Shown: positions 1-11,699 of the stretch, one piece after another | Position numbering within the stretch: position 1 is the stretch's first letter | Layout: every line of letters starts with the position of its first letter | Assembly: GCA_017654935.2 (NCBI GenBank) | Contig: CM065699.1 | Location: 10,110,122 to 10,174,121 of the forward strand | DNA: 64,000 nt | Source: Phymorhynchus buccinoides | Lineage: Eukaryota > Mollusca > Gastropoda > Neogastropoda > Raphitomidae | Direction: 5' to 3' | Translations under genes and position numbers: made by a program | The notes under the pieces: model-generated | What the model was told of the DNA's origin: nothing | Seen by the model: the letters and a program-made list of their open reading frames with translations, nothing else | Database searches by the model: none

Positions 1-337
1 GGCAATATCATCAGCCTCGGTGGAGGAATTCAAATCCCGGATCTGAGCCCCCTCCCCTCCACACACCCCCCTCCCACCCCACCCACCTCACTCCTGCCCC
101 CTGTCCCCACCTTTCCGTTGTCTCAACGGAGTCAACTCCATACCCCCTGTCCGGCCCCCCCCACAAAAAAAAAAAAAAAAATCATGCCCACCCCCCTCTC
201 ATTCAATCCCGCATTGAGCTGATCATCTGGGCAGCAAGTCTTTCACACAAGTCTACTGATTAGTTGGAAACCCCCCACGTCGTAAGTGTCATAATCATCA
301 AATTGTTGATGGAGGACGCTATATGCAAGAAGAAGAA
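1..337. other. no gene recognised
   Basis: C-rich and A-rich low-complexity sequence at the window edge. Confidence 0.4.
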
Positions 338-478
338 GACTCCAGGGATCATCCCAACAGCCGAAGCACTTGAACACTATGATGCAAATGCACCAGCTAG
401 GGATGAGAAACGTTACTTACGTGTGTGACCGTTTTTGATTACCCCGGCCACGTGGGCAGCCACACTCCCTACTTCGGA
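338..478 (-). repeat. dispersed repeat family H
   Basis: GACTCCAGGGATCATCCCAAC, CGAAGCACTTGAACACTATG and GTGTGACCGTTTTTGATTACC recur at 10557, 10821 and 61850. No coding sense was found. Confidence 0.7.
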
Positions 479-612
479 AGGTAGAAAAAGAGCAGAGCTA
501 TCATAGAACAGAACAGAAAAGGGCTCCCAGGGATCAAAAGGTCTATCGGCAACCATCTATATATCACCATATCAGCGTCGTCATGATTATAATTAGAGCC
601 ACAACCAATGTA

Positions 613-830
613 TAGGGGAAGACGGGGTAAAAAGCGCATGGGCGGGTAAGAAGCCCACCCCAATTATCTCATGAAATAAAGAAAATTTCAGTCAAATTTG
701 CCCATGAGACGAATGCTAGACATTAACGCTCGTCTCATGGGCAAAATGAGACTGAAATTTGCTTCATTTCATGAGATAATTGGGGTGGGCTTCTTACCCG
801 CCCATGCGCTTTTTACCCCGTCTTCCCCTA
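613..830. mobile_element. 218-bp palindromic MITE, copy 1
   Basis: The element begins TAGGGGAAGACGGGGT and ends with its complement ACCCCGTCTTCCCCTA. The two arms pair along nearly the whole length around a short centre near GACGAATGCTAGAC. Flanking TA bases fit a TA target site. Confidence 0.85.
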
Positions 831-1749
831 AACCATATCGCATCTAATTTAAAGGCACGGCCGGACTATAAAAGAGGGGAGGCGCTTCTCGGCCTTTTGG
901 CTAAGACAGTGATTCAGGAACATACATTTTTGTTTATACCCTGGTTGGTTGGTTCAGCCCGTCGTACATGGCGAAAGCCGATACGCGACGTTAAACTGAA
1001 CTTCCACTACAGCTGAGCGTGCGCAGCATTTGAATCACAGCTGGCGAGAGAGACGGTTCGCCCTTCTTTGTTCTCTGTTGTGCGAGCCACCGCGAGGCAG
1101 AGCTTTTCTGGCGTGAACGACACGATCCCTGGGATCGGTTGTTTTCCCTTTAAGTGCCACAGTCGTTTTTGGCTCACTCGTGTCAACGAAGTGAGTCTAT
1201 GTTCTCATGCTTCTTCGGTTTTCCGGGTGTCTGTGTGGATGTGTGTCTGTCTGTGGTAACTTTAATGTTGGCTTTTTCTCAGAATCTGAAAGGCGTTCAT
1301 CGATCAAACTTTGCACACGTATAGATATTCATGCAAGCTTTCAAAAAACATCATTTGCATATTAAAATTAATCAATGACCTTGACCTTTGACCTTTAACA
1401 TGTAATTCTTGTCTTGGTCATATCTTGCACAATTTCGCAGTTATGGTCCCCAAATTTGGCATGATGGTGTATTACCTTAAGGTGATATGGTATGCTGGGT
1501 GACTTTTACCCTCTTGACCTTAACCTTGACCTTGAACATCGTCAATTATTTGTTTGGGACATATATTTCACATCCTGGCACATACAATCTCCAAATTGGC
1601 AAGTGTGTAGATCGACTAGCTTAAGATGATATGGAATGAGAAGAATCGATAACCTTCATGACCATGATGACCTTGACCTTTCTTTTTTTGTCTATCAGTT
1701 TCCCGTTTAGATCTGGCATTTAGATATATCTCCTAAAACACAAAGAGGG
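831..1749 (+). repeat. unassigned repetitive flank
   Basis: Apart from the U2-like fragment there is no gene. The part from about 1170 to 1720 looks like a diverged dispersed repeat. It holds several direct TGACCTTGACC motifs (around 1377, 1500 and 1670) and a segment TTTGCACACGTATAGATATTCATGC that recurs in altered form at 4860-4895. Confidence 0.4.
883..906 (+). other. U2 snRNA 5'-end-like fragment
   Basis: The 24 bases from CGCTTCTCGGCC to TTTTGGCTAAGA equal positions near the 5' end of the highly conserved U2 spliceosomal RNA. The match stops where U2 would continue, so it is not a full gene. A TATAAAAG lies 16 bp upstream. It could be the head of a snRNA-derived repeat. Confidence 0.55.
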
Positions 1750-2011
1750 TGAGCCTTGAAGGCTTTGCCTCTTGTTAAAACATATCCTTCTTATTCACAG
1801 TGTTCGATTTGCATTTTAATTTGTAGTTAAATTTACTTAGAGCCTTGAAGGCTTTGCCTCTTGTTAAAACATACCCTTCTTATTCACAGTGTTCGATTTG
1901 CATTTTAATTTGTAGTTAAATTTCCTTAGAGCCTTGAAGGCTTTGCCTCTTGTTCAAACATACCCTTCTTATTCACAGTGTTCGATTTGCATTTTAATTT
2001 GTAGTTAAATT
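1750..2011 (+). repeat. tandem repeat, about 90 bp x 3
   Basis: Three direct copies begin GAGCCTTGAAGGCTTTGCCTC and end near GTAGTTAAATTT. The same GAGCC...GCTTTGCCTCTTGTT motif ends the tRNA-like repeat at 5245, so it may be a SINE tail that has been amplified. Confidence 0.75.
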
Positions 2012-2104
2012 TCCTTTCCTAATGTAATTTTTTCCCCCAGCGCCATTGCCTTTAACAAAAATTCATTTCATTTGTTTAACAAAATGTCTGTCTCTTCTCC
2101 CCTC

Positions 2105-2210
<106 letters not shown>

Positions 2211-2412
2211 CTCGTGTGTTCACGTACGTCATTTAATCTTATACTACTGTACTCGAGTCTCCCCCAGGGGCTGTAGGCCCATACTCATTAAAATTCCGTC
2301 TTCCTACCTCTCTCTCTCTCCCTACCCCCTCTCTCTCTCTCTCTCTTTCTTCATCCCTTCTTTCATTCTGTGTTTATATTTTGTTTTGTAAGTCCAACCT
2401 TTTTTAAACAGA

Positions 2413-2630
2413 TAGGGGAAGACGGGGTAAAAAGCGCATGGGCGGGTAAGAAGCCCACCCAAATTATCTCATGAAATAAAGAAAATTTCAGTCAAATTTG
2501 CCCATGAGACGAATGCTAGACATTAACGCTCGTCTCATGGGCAAAATGAGACTGAAATTTGCTTCATTTCATGAGATAATTGGGGTGGGCTTCTTACCCG
2601 CCCATGCGCTTTTTACCCCGTCTTCCCCTA
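2413..2630. mobile_element. 218-bp palindromic MITE, copy 2
   Basis: Same length and nearly identical sequence to the copy at 613-830, so insertion was recent. It is inserted next to a CT microsatellite region. Confidence 0.85.
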
Positions 2631-2887
2631 TATATTACGTGGATTATGTGACTCCAAATGGAATTAATTTAAAGCCAACACGTCACTTCCAGACAAGGAG
2701 GGAAATTGTATCCGTTCACAGAACCTGACAATGGCAATTCTCTCTGACAAAGCTGCTGTGTTGATAGGCGAAGAAAAGAAAGGCAAATGCATTTTCGATG
2801 TTCTTCTGTCTTCCTTCTTGGGTTGTTTCCCTTTCGTTTTTTTTTTTTGAACAACTGGTTGTCAGGTTTCTTAGCAAAGCACATGTA

Positions 2888-3030
<143 letters not shown>

Positions 3031-3180
3031 ACGCACACACTCTCACACAAATTCTTCAGTAAGCATGCACACACACACACTCAAGACACACAGGCGCAGC
3101 TGTGCGAGTATGCACATACACACACTCACACGCACACACACACACCTTGAATCGCACAGCCACATCCACTTTCCCTCCCT

Positions 3181-3227
<47 letters not shown>

Positions 3228-3419
3228 TCTCTCACGCAAATTTCTCCCAGAGTTCCAGATTTTGTCTGATTTAATTATGCAAAGCAATCTATGTAGCCCC
3301 TAAGGTCTGCTTTTAATCTTTACCCACCGATTAACAGTCCACAGTGGTCCTTTAAATGATATTGTTTAGTGAAACAGCAGGACGGCTACTCAGACATCTT
3401 AAACAGGTGACATTTGTAT

Positions 3420-3637
3420 TAGGGGAAGACGGGGTAAAAAGCGCATAGGCGGGTAAGAAACCCACCCCAATTATCTCATGAAATAAAGAAAATTTCAGTC
3501 AAATTTGCCCATGAGACGAATGCTAGACATTAACGCTCGTCTCATGGGCAAAATGAGACTGAAATTTGCTTCTTTTCATGAGATAATTGGGGTGGGCTTC
3601 TTACCCGCCCATGCGCTTTTTACCCCGTCTTCCCCTA
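3420..3637. mobile_element. 218-bp palindromic MITE, copy 3
   Basis: Same 218-bp palindrome as the copies at 613 and 2413 with a few point differences, for example GCGCATAGGC in the left arm. Confidence 0.85.
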
Positions 3638-3824
3638 TAGTCAGTGTGGGTGGCTAATAGGTACTGTGGCAGTGAAACGGTTAAGCGACTAGCGCTCTGC
3701 CAACTCGCAATGCTTCTTGAACTAAAAGCGTCACATGGCTTGTACCCACGTGTCGTCATATCCGGCCACAAGGAGCGCCATATTATGGGAGACCGCCATC
3801 TTAGTCAGTAACTTTGTTTGAAAA

Positions 3825-3875
3825 ATGCCAGATCGATGCTGCGTATTTGGCTGTTCCAATTCGAAACTTATCTAA
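3825..3875 (+). pseudogene. THAP-type zinc-finger start, relic
   Basis: The sequence reads MPDRCCVFGCSNSKLI and then a stop. M-P-x-x-C-x-V-x-G-C-x-N is the invariant start of THAP domains, found in P-element-like transposases and host THAP proteins. Only this start remains, consistent with an internally deleted transposon. Confidence 0.5.
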
Positions 3876-4018
3876 ACTGTATTTATAACATCTGGATGTT
3901 TTCTTTACACATTTAGATAACATTTTCAGTTTGTTTACACACAAATAAGGACTAAGATGGCGACATTTCCGTTGGAAGGGTCGAGATGCGCACGCAGGTG
4001 GGGGGGAGCCATTGTATC

Positions 4019-4554
4019 CAGGGCTGCCTAAACCCTATTGCGGTTTCCATGGACAAACTGCTTAAAGACCTCCCCACGTCACGTGTCATATTCCCTTTTA
4101 TGCAAGGAAGATTTTGTAAGATTTCTTACAAGCTATAAGAGGGAAAACACGCGAAAACCGTGATTTTGACACATGACGTGGTGGGTCTTTAAAAACCAGG
4201 GACAGAGACTTATTTCCAGGGACAAACATCGCAACGTCATGCATCATGAAATATATTTCGTGATCTAGCAACATTTCTGCCAATCTCGATATTTTGGGTA
4301 ATCCTTTTGTTGCTTTTCGGTTTCAACATGCTTCTGTATTCAAGATCCTTTGATGTTCAGTAACCTAAGAGGCTTTGGGTGTTTCTGTGTTTAATAGTGA
4401 GGTTAGCTAGCAAGACAAATGACTTCTCTACGAAATTTTGATTCCACTCAGTTTCCAGGGACACTAAACAGAAAAGTGGATTCCAGGGACAGGGTGTCCA
4501 TTTTAACTGTTTCCAGGGACAAATACCCCTTAGGGGGGACGGTAGGCAGCCCTG
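4019..4554. mobile_element. DNA element with CAGGGCTGCCTA termini
   Basis: CAGGGCTGCCTA at the left is matched by TAGGCAGCCCTG at the right. The interior repeats the motif TTCCAGGGACA at about 4205, 4450, 4480 and 4510, with a variant at 4045, like clustered transposase-binding sites. A smaller foldback at 4062-4195 is nested inside. No coding sequence remains. Confidence 0.65.
4062..4195. mobile_element. nested foldback element
   Basis: TTAAAGACCTCCCCACGTCA near 4062 is complementary to TGACGTGGTGGGTCTTTAA near 4195. A related motif TTAAAGACACACCAGATCA occurs at 57853. Confidence 0.55.
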
Positions 4555-4731
4555 CGTTATGTCACATATTATGAATGCTAACGTGTGCGCGCGCTTCGAT
4601 TTGATTTCTATCAGAATTCAACGCTGTATAAATACTGTATGTTGTTGTTGTCCAAATTTGGTGTTTTCCACTACATTGCTAGGGTAGTGCAAATCAATAT
4701 AATTATATGGTTATAGGGGTCTACACCCAGC

Positions 4732-4734
<3 letters not shown>

Positions 4735-4791
<57 letters not shown>
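4735..4791. repeat. (GT)n microsatellite
   Basis: A GT tract of about 57 bp. Confidence 0.95.
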
Positions 4792-4792
<1 letters not shown>

Positions 4793-5021
4793 GCGTCCGT
4801 GGTCAAATCTCCAAACTTTAACGTTGACATTTTGTTGGGAAATAGAAGGCGTACATTGTTCAACCTTTACACACATAGATGTCTATGCAAGCTTACAAAC
4901 AATAATGATTTTAATAATTAAATACTTAAACAACACTGTAAAACAGATAACAAACATTTTAGATTAGTGGGTTAGAGAGTATTCAACAGGCAACATGAGT
5001 TAAGAAACTCATCAACACTGA

Positions 5022-5245
5022 AAGCCTCGATAGCTCATTGGTAGAGTGTCTGTCTCTCATGCCAATGGTTCCAGGTCCGATTCTCGGCAGGGGCACTTTT
5101 TTATTTTTTAGTTCAATCTATTAACGATAGTTTCATTTGTACTTTAAAGTTTTATTGGCAATCTTGTAATTTAGACATCCCCCTCAATCTTTGTTGTTGT
5201 CCCACACGTTCCTGTTCGAGTGAGCCATGAAAGCTTTGCCTCTTG
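5022..5245 (+). repeat. tRNA-derived SINE
   Basis: The head has an A-box-like TAGCTCATTGGTAGAGTG and a B-box-like GGTCCGATTCTC at tRNA spacing, then a T run at 5098. The D arm pairs, but the anticodon arm does not fold, so this is not a working tRNA gene. The body ends with GCTTTGCCTCTTGTTT, shared with the repeat at 1750. Confidence 0.5.
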
Positions 5246-5340
5246 TTTGAGTTGGGTTTGTCGCATGTTAAGGTTTAGAAACAAAACAAAAAATAGTGAT
5301 TAATCAGGGTTAATGTTCTTCCCGCCCACTGCGTTCTGCT

Positions 5341-5367
5341 GCCCCCCCCCCCCCCCCCCCCCCCCCC
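5341..5367. repeat. poly-C tract
   Basis: A run of about 27 C bases; the length may be affected by sequencing error. Confidence 0.9.
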
Positions 5368-5709
5368 TTCTTACCCCACATTCGCCCTCACCCCTGACAA
5401 CTCGTCTGTTGGGGAGGTTGTGTCTATTTTCCCAGACATGTCTTGAGAATCTTGATGTGGTGGACAAACAATTCAGAATTCTTTCCAGACAAAGCTTAGC
5501 TTGTATGTTATAATGAAGAAAATGTAAACTTATTCTCTCAACCCATAGTTTCTACTCACTCGTAGCTTTCACCAAGCGTCCGCCTGGCTTCCTCTCTTGT
5601 ATGTTATTTATGTATTGGTCTATGTTATTATTATTGTGTGTGTGTATGTGTGCGCAGTGTGTGTGCCACCCAATGTAAAAAAAAAAAAAAATTGCACGCG
5701 ATTTTTGTG

Positions 5710-5743
<34 letters not shown>

Positions 5744-5895
5744 AAGTGTGGGTGTACGGGACCTCGGTGTGTGTGTGACTCCACGTGACCGTGCGTGTGC
5801 AGAATGAGAGGAAGAAAGAGAATGTTGAGTGCATCATGTTTATTTTACTTTGTAATGATTTATTATTTGTGCGTTTTGCCTTTGTGTGTTCTTGT

Positions 5896-5985
5896 TATCA
5901 ATGTAAAGCGCATTGAGCTCATATGAAAAAGAGTGCTATATAAATTCCCAATATTTATTATTTATATTATTATTATTCTTGTTAC
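5896..5985 (+). mobile_element. retroelement 3' tail
   Basis: GTAAAGCGCATTGAGCTC, then GTGCTATATAAAT and a TTA-rich tail. This is the common 3' end of many invertebrate LINE/SINE families. Related tails occur at 9930-9980 and, inverted, at 58262-58345. Confidence 0.55.
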
Positions 5986-6205
5986 ATGCAGAGTATTTTA
6001 CAAATTTAATCTTGGTTCTTACATTCCAGTGTGAATAATTCTGAATGGTTCTTCAGTGCAGCTGTGAATATTTTGTGTGTGCGCGCGCAAGCGCGTGTGT
6101 GCGAGTGTGCATGCGTGTGCGTGCGTCTCAGTGTGACTGTGCAAAACAGGCGAGTGTGCACATTTGTATGCGTTTCCCTTATAATTTTAATGTCTGGCAT
6201 AGACT

Positions 6206-6525
6206 TGATATGACCCCCTATCACAGCCTTTCTTGATATGACCCCCTATCACAGCCTTTCTTGATATGACCCCCTATCACAGCCTTTCTTGATATGACCC
6301 CCTATCACAGCCTTTCTTGATATGACCCCCTATCACAGCCTTTCTTGATATGACCCCCTATCACAGCCTTTCTTGATATGACCCCCTATCACAGCCTTGA
6401 TTGACCCCCTTGCCTTTCTTATATGACCCCCTATCACAGCCTTTCTTGATATGACCCCCTATCACAGCCAAACTTGATATGACCCCCTATCACAGCCAAA
6501 CTTGATATGATCCCCTATCACAGAC
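6206..6525 (+). repeat. 29-bp tandem repeat, about 11 copies
   Basis: The unit is TTGATATGACCCCCTATCAC plus AGCCTTTCT. One unit near 6405 is shortened and the last units carry AGCCAAACT. Confidence 0.92.
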
Positions 6526-7634
6526 ATTTTAATCGCATTCCTTTCAACAGTAATTGCGTGATGCTCCTGTGATTTTATCTGTCAAAGATAATCATAATTG
6601 CCTGTCAAGTTGGTGGGCATTTCCCAACAAAAACATGATGCAGTCTGTTACAATTCAGACTCCAAAGACATTTTTCCCATGGTTTTATCTGGTCCATATC
6701 AATATGGAAACAAGTTGATCAGATCGTTCCACATGTCCGTTTCTTGTTCTTGTTTTTCTTCACTTCAGAAAGTGATTGTGTGTTGTGTTAGAGTATGTTT
6801 GTGCATGTGTATTGTTTGTATGTTTGCGTTCGTGCGTCTTGTGTGCGTGGCTGTGATGGGTGAACGTGATCAGAAAGGGGGGGGGGGGGGGGGGGGGGTA
6901 ATGTGTGTGTGCGTGCATGCATATGTATGTACATATATGAGGGGTAGAAGCATGTATGAATGCATGTGCTTTGTGTATGTACATGAGACAGACTAAGACC
7001 GTGTACACACATCAGCGGACATTCCATGCGGAAAACCGTGCGCAATCCATAAATAAGTGAAACAAAGGGAAAAGATTTGCGCACGTGTCCGAATTTCCCC
7101 TATATGCGTAAACTTTTATCCTTCTTTCTTCCACTTATTTAGGGTTTTCCGTATGGAACTTACGCGTCTAATGCGAACCCGGCCTAACATTCATAATCGA
7201 AAATTTTCAATCACCTCAGTGTACAACTCCGACCCCCCCAACCCAAAAAATATTAAATGCCTTTTTTTTTTTCTGAGAGAAGAGACCTACCAGAAACTAA
7301 AATGCTTCAAACTTTCAAGCATACAGCATGGCATCCACAGATTCAGAATTATACACAATCCAGAATAATTAAACAGGCTACATCTTTATTTATTTCTAAG
7401 CAGCATCAGCAAACATGATTTACAGGAAGTTTTCACAAAATCACAATTAAAAAAACACACACACACACACAAAAAAGAAACATGTAAACTAGCAGTTAGC
7501 ACCGAGTTGAACCTCTCACCAGGTACAGTAATCACGAGTGCCTCTTAAACAGCTAACACAGGTAGTATGTACATGTAACATGCAAATTGGAATAAACAGC
7601 CAATAGTTTTGGCAGAATTTACATATTACTACCC
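6526..7634. other. no gene recognised
   Basis: The stretch holds GT-rich sequence, a poly-G run at about 6878-6898 and CA/AT-rich sequence. No coding or mobile structure could be defended. Confidence 0.4.
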
Positions 7635-7843
7635 CAGACCTGTTTACCCCCTACACAAGTCTTGAGTATCCTGGATAGCTGAAATGAGTAGTTTTGGTGC
7701 AAAATGTGTAGTTTTATTCATTAAACCATCAAACAATGTTCACTGAAAATGAGAATTAAAGAGCATTATTTTCAATTTTGAAGAGTAGTAGAGGTCCAAA
7801 ATGAGTAGAATGCTACTCGAAAAGAGTAGAGTAAACAGGTCTG
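7635..7843. mobile_element. MITE with CAGACCTGTTTAC termini, copy 1
   Basis: CAGACCTGTTTAC at the left and GTAAACAGGTCTG at the right are inverted repeats. The flanks are exact 6-bp duplicates, CTACCC. The interior has repeated GAGTAG motifs. Confidence 0.82.
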
Positions 7844-7927
7844 CTACCCATGTTAACTGCTTAAGACGCACTCGTGAATACCGCAGCAGAGCTGGTGCTG
7901 TCAACCTTCTGTAATCCTGTTGTGATA

Positions 7928-8312
7928 CAGTGGAACCTCCGTTCAAAACCTTATAAGACTCCCTCCCACATAAGACCTACTTCTCAGAGACATTGCCCTT
8001 CTTTGTAAGAATTAAAATGACCTCCCGTTTAAGACCCCACCCTTATTGGCCACTGCAAAGAACACCTTTTTCAAGAGTGAATGCCCTTGGTGGGTGGGGG
8101 GGGGGGGGAAGATAGTTGAGTACTGACCAAACAAGGGCATAACTCTCGCCAATAACCCTATTTGAGGCCACTGCCTTTTGCAAGAGTGAATGCCCACTGA
8201 TCAACAAGGGCTTAACTCTAGCCGTCAAGGGCGTTAATAACCCTAGTTGCAGTGGCCAATAAGGCCTTATTTGGAATGATTTTTTAAGGTCTCATAAGGG
8301 AGGTTCCACTGT
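7928..8312. mobile_element. pogo-like MITE, CAGTGGAACCTCC termini
   Basis: The left end CAGTGGAACCTCCG and right end GGAGGTTCCACTG are inverted repeats; the left flank is TA. The interior holds inverted AAGAGTGAATGCCC segments. Such termini next to TA are usual for Tc1/mariner-pogo relatives. Confidence 0.7.
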
Positions 8313-8757
8313 GGTACCTTTCAGCGTTGACCCAAAGATTTTAATACTCCCATAGCCCAGACAGCTGCAAGTTTTGCAACCAGTCTGAAAACGCCATTCC
8401 AAACAGAAAAACCCCACACAAACAAACAAAATTGGAAAATACTGACACAACGCACAGCTTCACCGGAGAGACGAACGCCTGCCAAACAAACCTTGGTGGA
8501 GAAAAGACAGCCGCTGAAAATAATAGTAATACTGGCCGAGGATTTCATTTTTCCCCCACCCCAAAAAACCATTTGCCAAATGCAGCCAAAATCAAAAAAG
8601 AATCAATCGGTGGGTAAGAAATCCTGACGTACCGCGCTATACTAAGTTGATACCAAAAAAAGACAAACAACAAACAAAAAAAGAGAAAAAAAGGGGAAAG
8701 GTGGAAAATAAAGCAAGATTAGTGGTGGAAAGGTGGCACTGAAGTTCTTACGATATT

Positions 8758-9230
8758 AGTAGACCTCGTTATAAGGAGCAGGGAGCTCACCCTGGGAAGT
8801 AAAAAAAAAAAAGAACCGCCCAAAAACCATCCAAAATGAGGTCTTCTAAGGGAGGGGTCTTATAAGCAGGCATGAGATTGAGAAATTCCGAAAAAGGCTG
8901 AAGCCCCCTGAAACTGGAGCCTTTTTAGTAATCTAAGTCTTAAAAACAACATTAAAAGTGGAATCGATACATTTAGTTCATTTTTAATCGCTTATAAGAG
9001 GTATTTCTATACTCATTTTGTATCTTTTTGATCTCAAAAATGACCTCTGGGGCCATCAAAAAGCCTGAAATCAGCCTAAAGGCTGAAAAATCTCATGCCT
9101 GGTATAAGGGAGGTAATTTTAATACTTACAAAGAAGGGCAATGTCTCAAAGAAGTAGGTCTTATATGGGAGGGAGTCTTATAATGGAAGGGAGTCTTATA
9201 ATGGGAGGTCTTATAAGGGAGGTTCCACTG
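8758..9230. mobile_element. pogo-like MITE with nested element
   Basis: Ends in GGAGGTTCCACTG like the copies at 7928 and 9742; the left end is decayed. A second element (8867-9101) is inserted in it. Confidence 0.6.
8867..9101. mobile_element. CAGGCATGAGA-ended element, nested
   Basis: CAGGCATGAGATT at the left pairs with AATCTCATGCCTG at the right. TATAAG is present on both sides (with one extra G at the right), consistent with a 6-bp target duplication. Confidence 0.7.
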
Positions 9231-9288
9231 TGGTCCAAAAACTATGGTACAAAGCTAGGGCATGACATAGGTAAGTGGTGGTAAGGAC

Positions 9289-9550
9289 AAAATATAGGGA
9301 AGTGAGAAAGGGACGTACCCCCGAGGGGATACCGGGGGTCTTCTGTATATATAGTTCCCCCACCTTCTGGAAGTTCTGTGCTCTGGTCCTTTTCCCTCCT
9401 GCCTATTTTTCAAGAAACCTGCCTTTTTTCCAGAAACACTTTCCAAAAGATTTATTCCAGCCGAAGTCGGACTTGCTGGGCCGAACTATTTCTTAGTTAG
9501 GCGCATAACGGCAGCATGGCGCATCTGCGCTCATAATTGATAGGAAACTG
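9289..9550 (+). repeat. dispersed repeat family G, partial
   Basis: Contains CCCCGAGGGGATACCGGGGG, then TTCTGGAAGTTCTGTGCTC and a TCGGACTTGCTGGGCC end. The same order recurs at least eight more times in the window. Confidence 0.65.
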
Positions 9551-9741
9551 TCTGAGCGATCGAAGAAGAAGAAGAAGAAGAAGAAGAAAATCCTGAACTT
9601 CAGGCGAAGCAACTGTAAAAAATATTAAAAAAATTAAATTAAAAATTCATGCACATAGCCTGAAGAGAAGCATCCATATACAATACAATGCAATACAAAA
9701 CAACAATAATAATAATACTAATCATAATACTAATACTAATA

Positions 9742-9905
9742 CAGTGGAACCTCCATTATAAGACCTTAAAAATAATCCAAAATGAGGTCTTATAAGGGAG
9801 GTAATGTTAATACTTACAAAGAAGGGCAATGTCTCAGAGAAGCAGGTCTTATATGGGAGGGAGTCTATAATGAAAAAAATAGGTCTTATAAGGGAGGTTC
9901 CACTG
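9742..9905. mobile_element. pogo-like MITE, 164 bp
   Basis: CAGTGGAACCTCC and GGAGGTTCCACTG ends with TA on both sides, the cleanest copy of this family in the window. Confidence 0.78.
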
Positions 9906-10419
9906 TAGCACATATAGATAGCTCTTTACCTCAAATGATCCTAAAGCGCTTTACAATACAATGCAATACAATACAATAAGTGCTATCATTATATAACTTC
10001 AAGAACTGATGACTTAAGCCCTTGCATAACTCATGACTGCACAACCAATTTCTGGGGCAATGAAAAAAAAACCTGTGCACAACTGAAATATATCATCAAT
10101 CGATAATAAACTAAGTTTTCGTTTTGTTTCGCTTCCTTTCGGGTCTTTTACACTAATTATCCTTTCAGTTTTATATTCAACTTCAACGTGGTTAAAATGG
10201 AAAACCTAAGTACAGAATCAAATAATCATCAAAATCAACTACTAATGAAAACAAAAACCGAGGATGTAAACTAAACTAAACATAACTTAATCTGATTGTT
10301 GTTCCTCTAAAACTAATACTGTCGAATAATTTTCGAAATTTTTTTTAAAATATGTCAACCACAATTTAAAAAGAAAAAAAATCTGGTTGCAGCAAGCAAC
10401 TCATTTAAAACCACACACA

Positions 10420-10530
10420 CATGGGACTTTCCGGGTATTGCAGTACCTCCAGGATCGTCCCACTATCTTTATCACTACAAATGTCCCATATGTACCTGCT
10501 CTAGGTCGGAGGACGTTAAACTTAAGCTTC
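10420..10530 (+). repeat. dispersed repeat family I
   Basis: GGGACTTTCCGGGTATTGCAG, TACCTCCAGGATCGTCCCAC and GGTCGGAGGACGTTAAAC. Further copies lie at 28315-28415, 31700-31835 and 40145-40265. Confidence 0.65.
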
Positions 10531-10556
10531 ATCAAAACACCTCCTCCGAAGTCACG

Positions 10557-10692
10557 AGTGTGGCTGCTCACGTGGCGGGGTAATCAAAAACGGTCACACA
10601 CGTAATGTTCTCATCCCTAGCTGATGCATTTGTACCATAAGTGTTCAAGTGCTTCGGATGTTGGGATGATCCCTGGAGTCTCAGCCAGGGTA
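10557..10692 (+). repeat. dispersed repeat family H
   Basis: Inverted relative to the copy at 338: GTGGCGGGGTAATCAAAAAC to GATCCCTGGAGTCT. Confidence 0.7.
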
Positions 10693-10820
10693 CGTAAACA
10701 GCAACATCAAAACACACCCACACACACATCACAAAAATGAATAAAACAAAAACAGTGTAGGTACAAATCAAAGTCTCACGTAATTTGTTCTCTAAATAGA
10801 AATCCCTAGCAAAAAATTGG

Positions 10821-10957
10821 AGTGTGTCTGCCCATGTGGCGGGGTAATCAAAAACGGTCACACACGTAATGTTCTCATCCCTAGCTGGTGCATTTGTACC
10901 ATAGTGTTCAAGTGCTTCGGCTGTTGGGATGATCCCTGGAGTCTTTAAGCCAGGGTT
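10821..10957 (+). repeat. dispersed repeat family H
   Basis: Second copy 264 bp from the previous one, same orientation, together with AGCCAGGGT at the end. Confidence 0.7.
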
Positions 10958-11699
10958 CGACAACAACCACCACCAGCAATGCTAAATAAAAACAGGATGG
11001 CACAGCCATAAAAAAACTACTCCCAGTTCAAGGCAAAGATCAAAACAAAATCAAAGCATGTTATCATTAAAAAAGGGAAATAAAATGGAAAAAATAAACT
11101 GAATGCTCCTTCAAATTATCTCCCTTGAAATTCACCAATTAAGACCTACTGTTGAAATTCAGGGGTTAATTTTGAACTTAGGGTCATTACTTTTTGGGGG
11201 GGGGAAATTCATGTATCGGTATAGGCTATTATTAGCGTAACTTAGAAAATAGATATTTTACAATATATTCTTAGTTGAAACCCATCCACTATCTTTTAAA
11301 TACTTGGTGCCTTTAAAAAAAACCCACCCCACTAAGATTGTGTTTATATGGCTTCCTATTCTGTAAATCTTGACATCGCGTGTAGCATCTACAAGGTCTA
11401 AGGAACCATTGTACCATGTTTCATTACGATCGGTTCAGTGGTTTGCGCGCTATGAACTGGAACAGAATTTGTTCTCCACACACAGTGACACACACACACA
11501 TACATACATACGGACAGGGAAATGCACGGCCCTCATTCCCATTCCAATATACTCCGGTTCGCACAGAACTGGGAGTTCAACAAAAACTCCAAACGTTTGT
11601 CCGCAAGAGAAGATAATCTGTTCATGGAAGAAGCAACCTCTTTCACTCTTTTCTGTCCCTTAATTATCTCCCTTACAGGCAAAAATGTGCAACACTGTT

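Larger units (their letters stand above)
9906..11690. other. intergenic repeats, no gene
   Basis: Outside the family H and I copies this stretch is AT-rich single-copy-looking sequence, with short CA tracts and a poly-A-rich region around 10360. No exon could be defended. Confidence 0.4.

Noticed and set aside
780..1016. Protein start shared at 469-663 and 780-1016
   Set aside because: The shared residues are translations of the two arms of the palindromic MITE.
883..1016. Complete U2 snRNA gene
   Set aside because: Only the first 24 bases match; the branch-site-pairing region and Sm site do not follow.
5022..5093. Functional tRNA gene
   Set aside because: A and B boxes are present, but the anticodon arm does not pair and the acceptor stem has mismatches; a SINE head is more likely.
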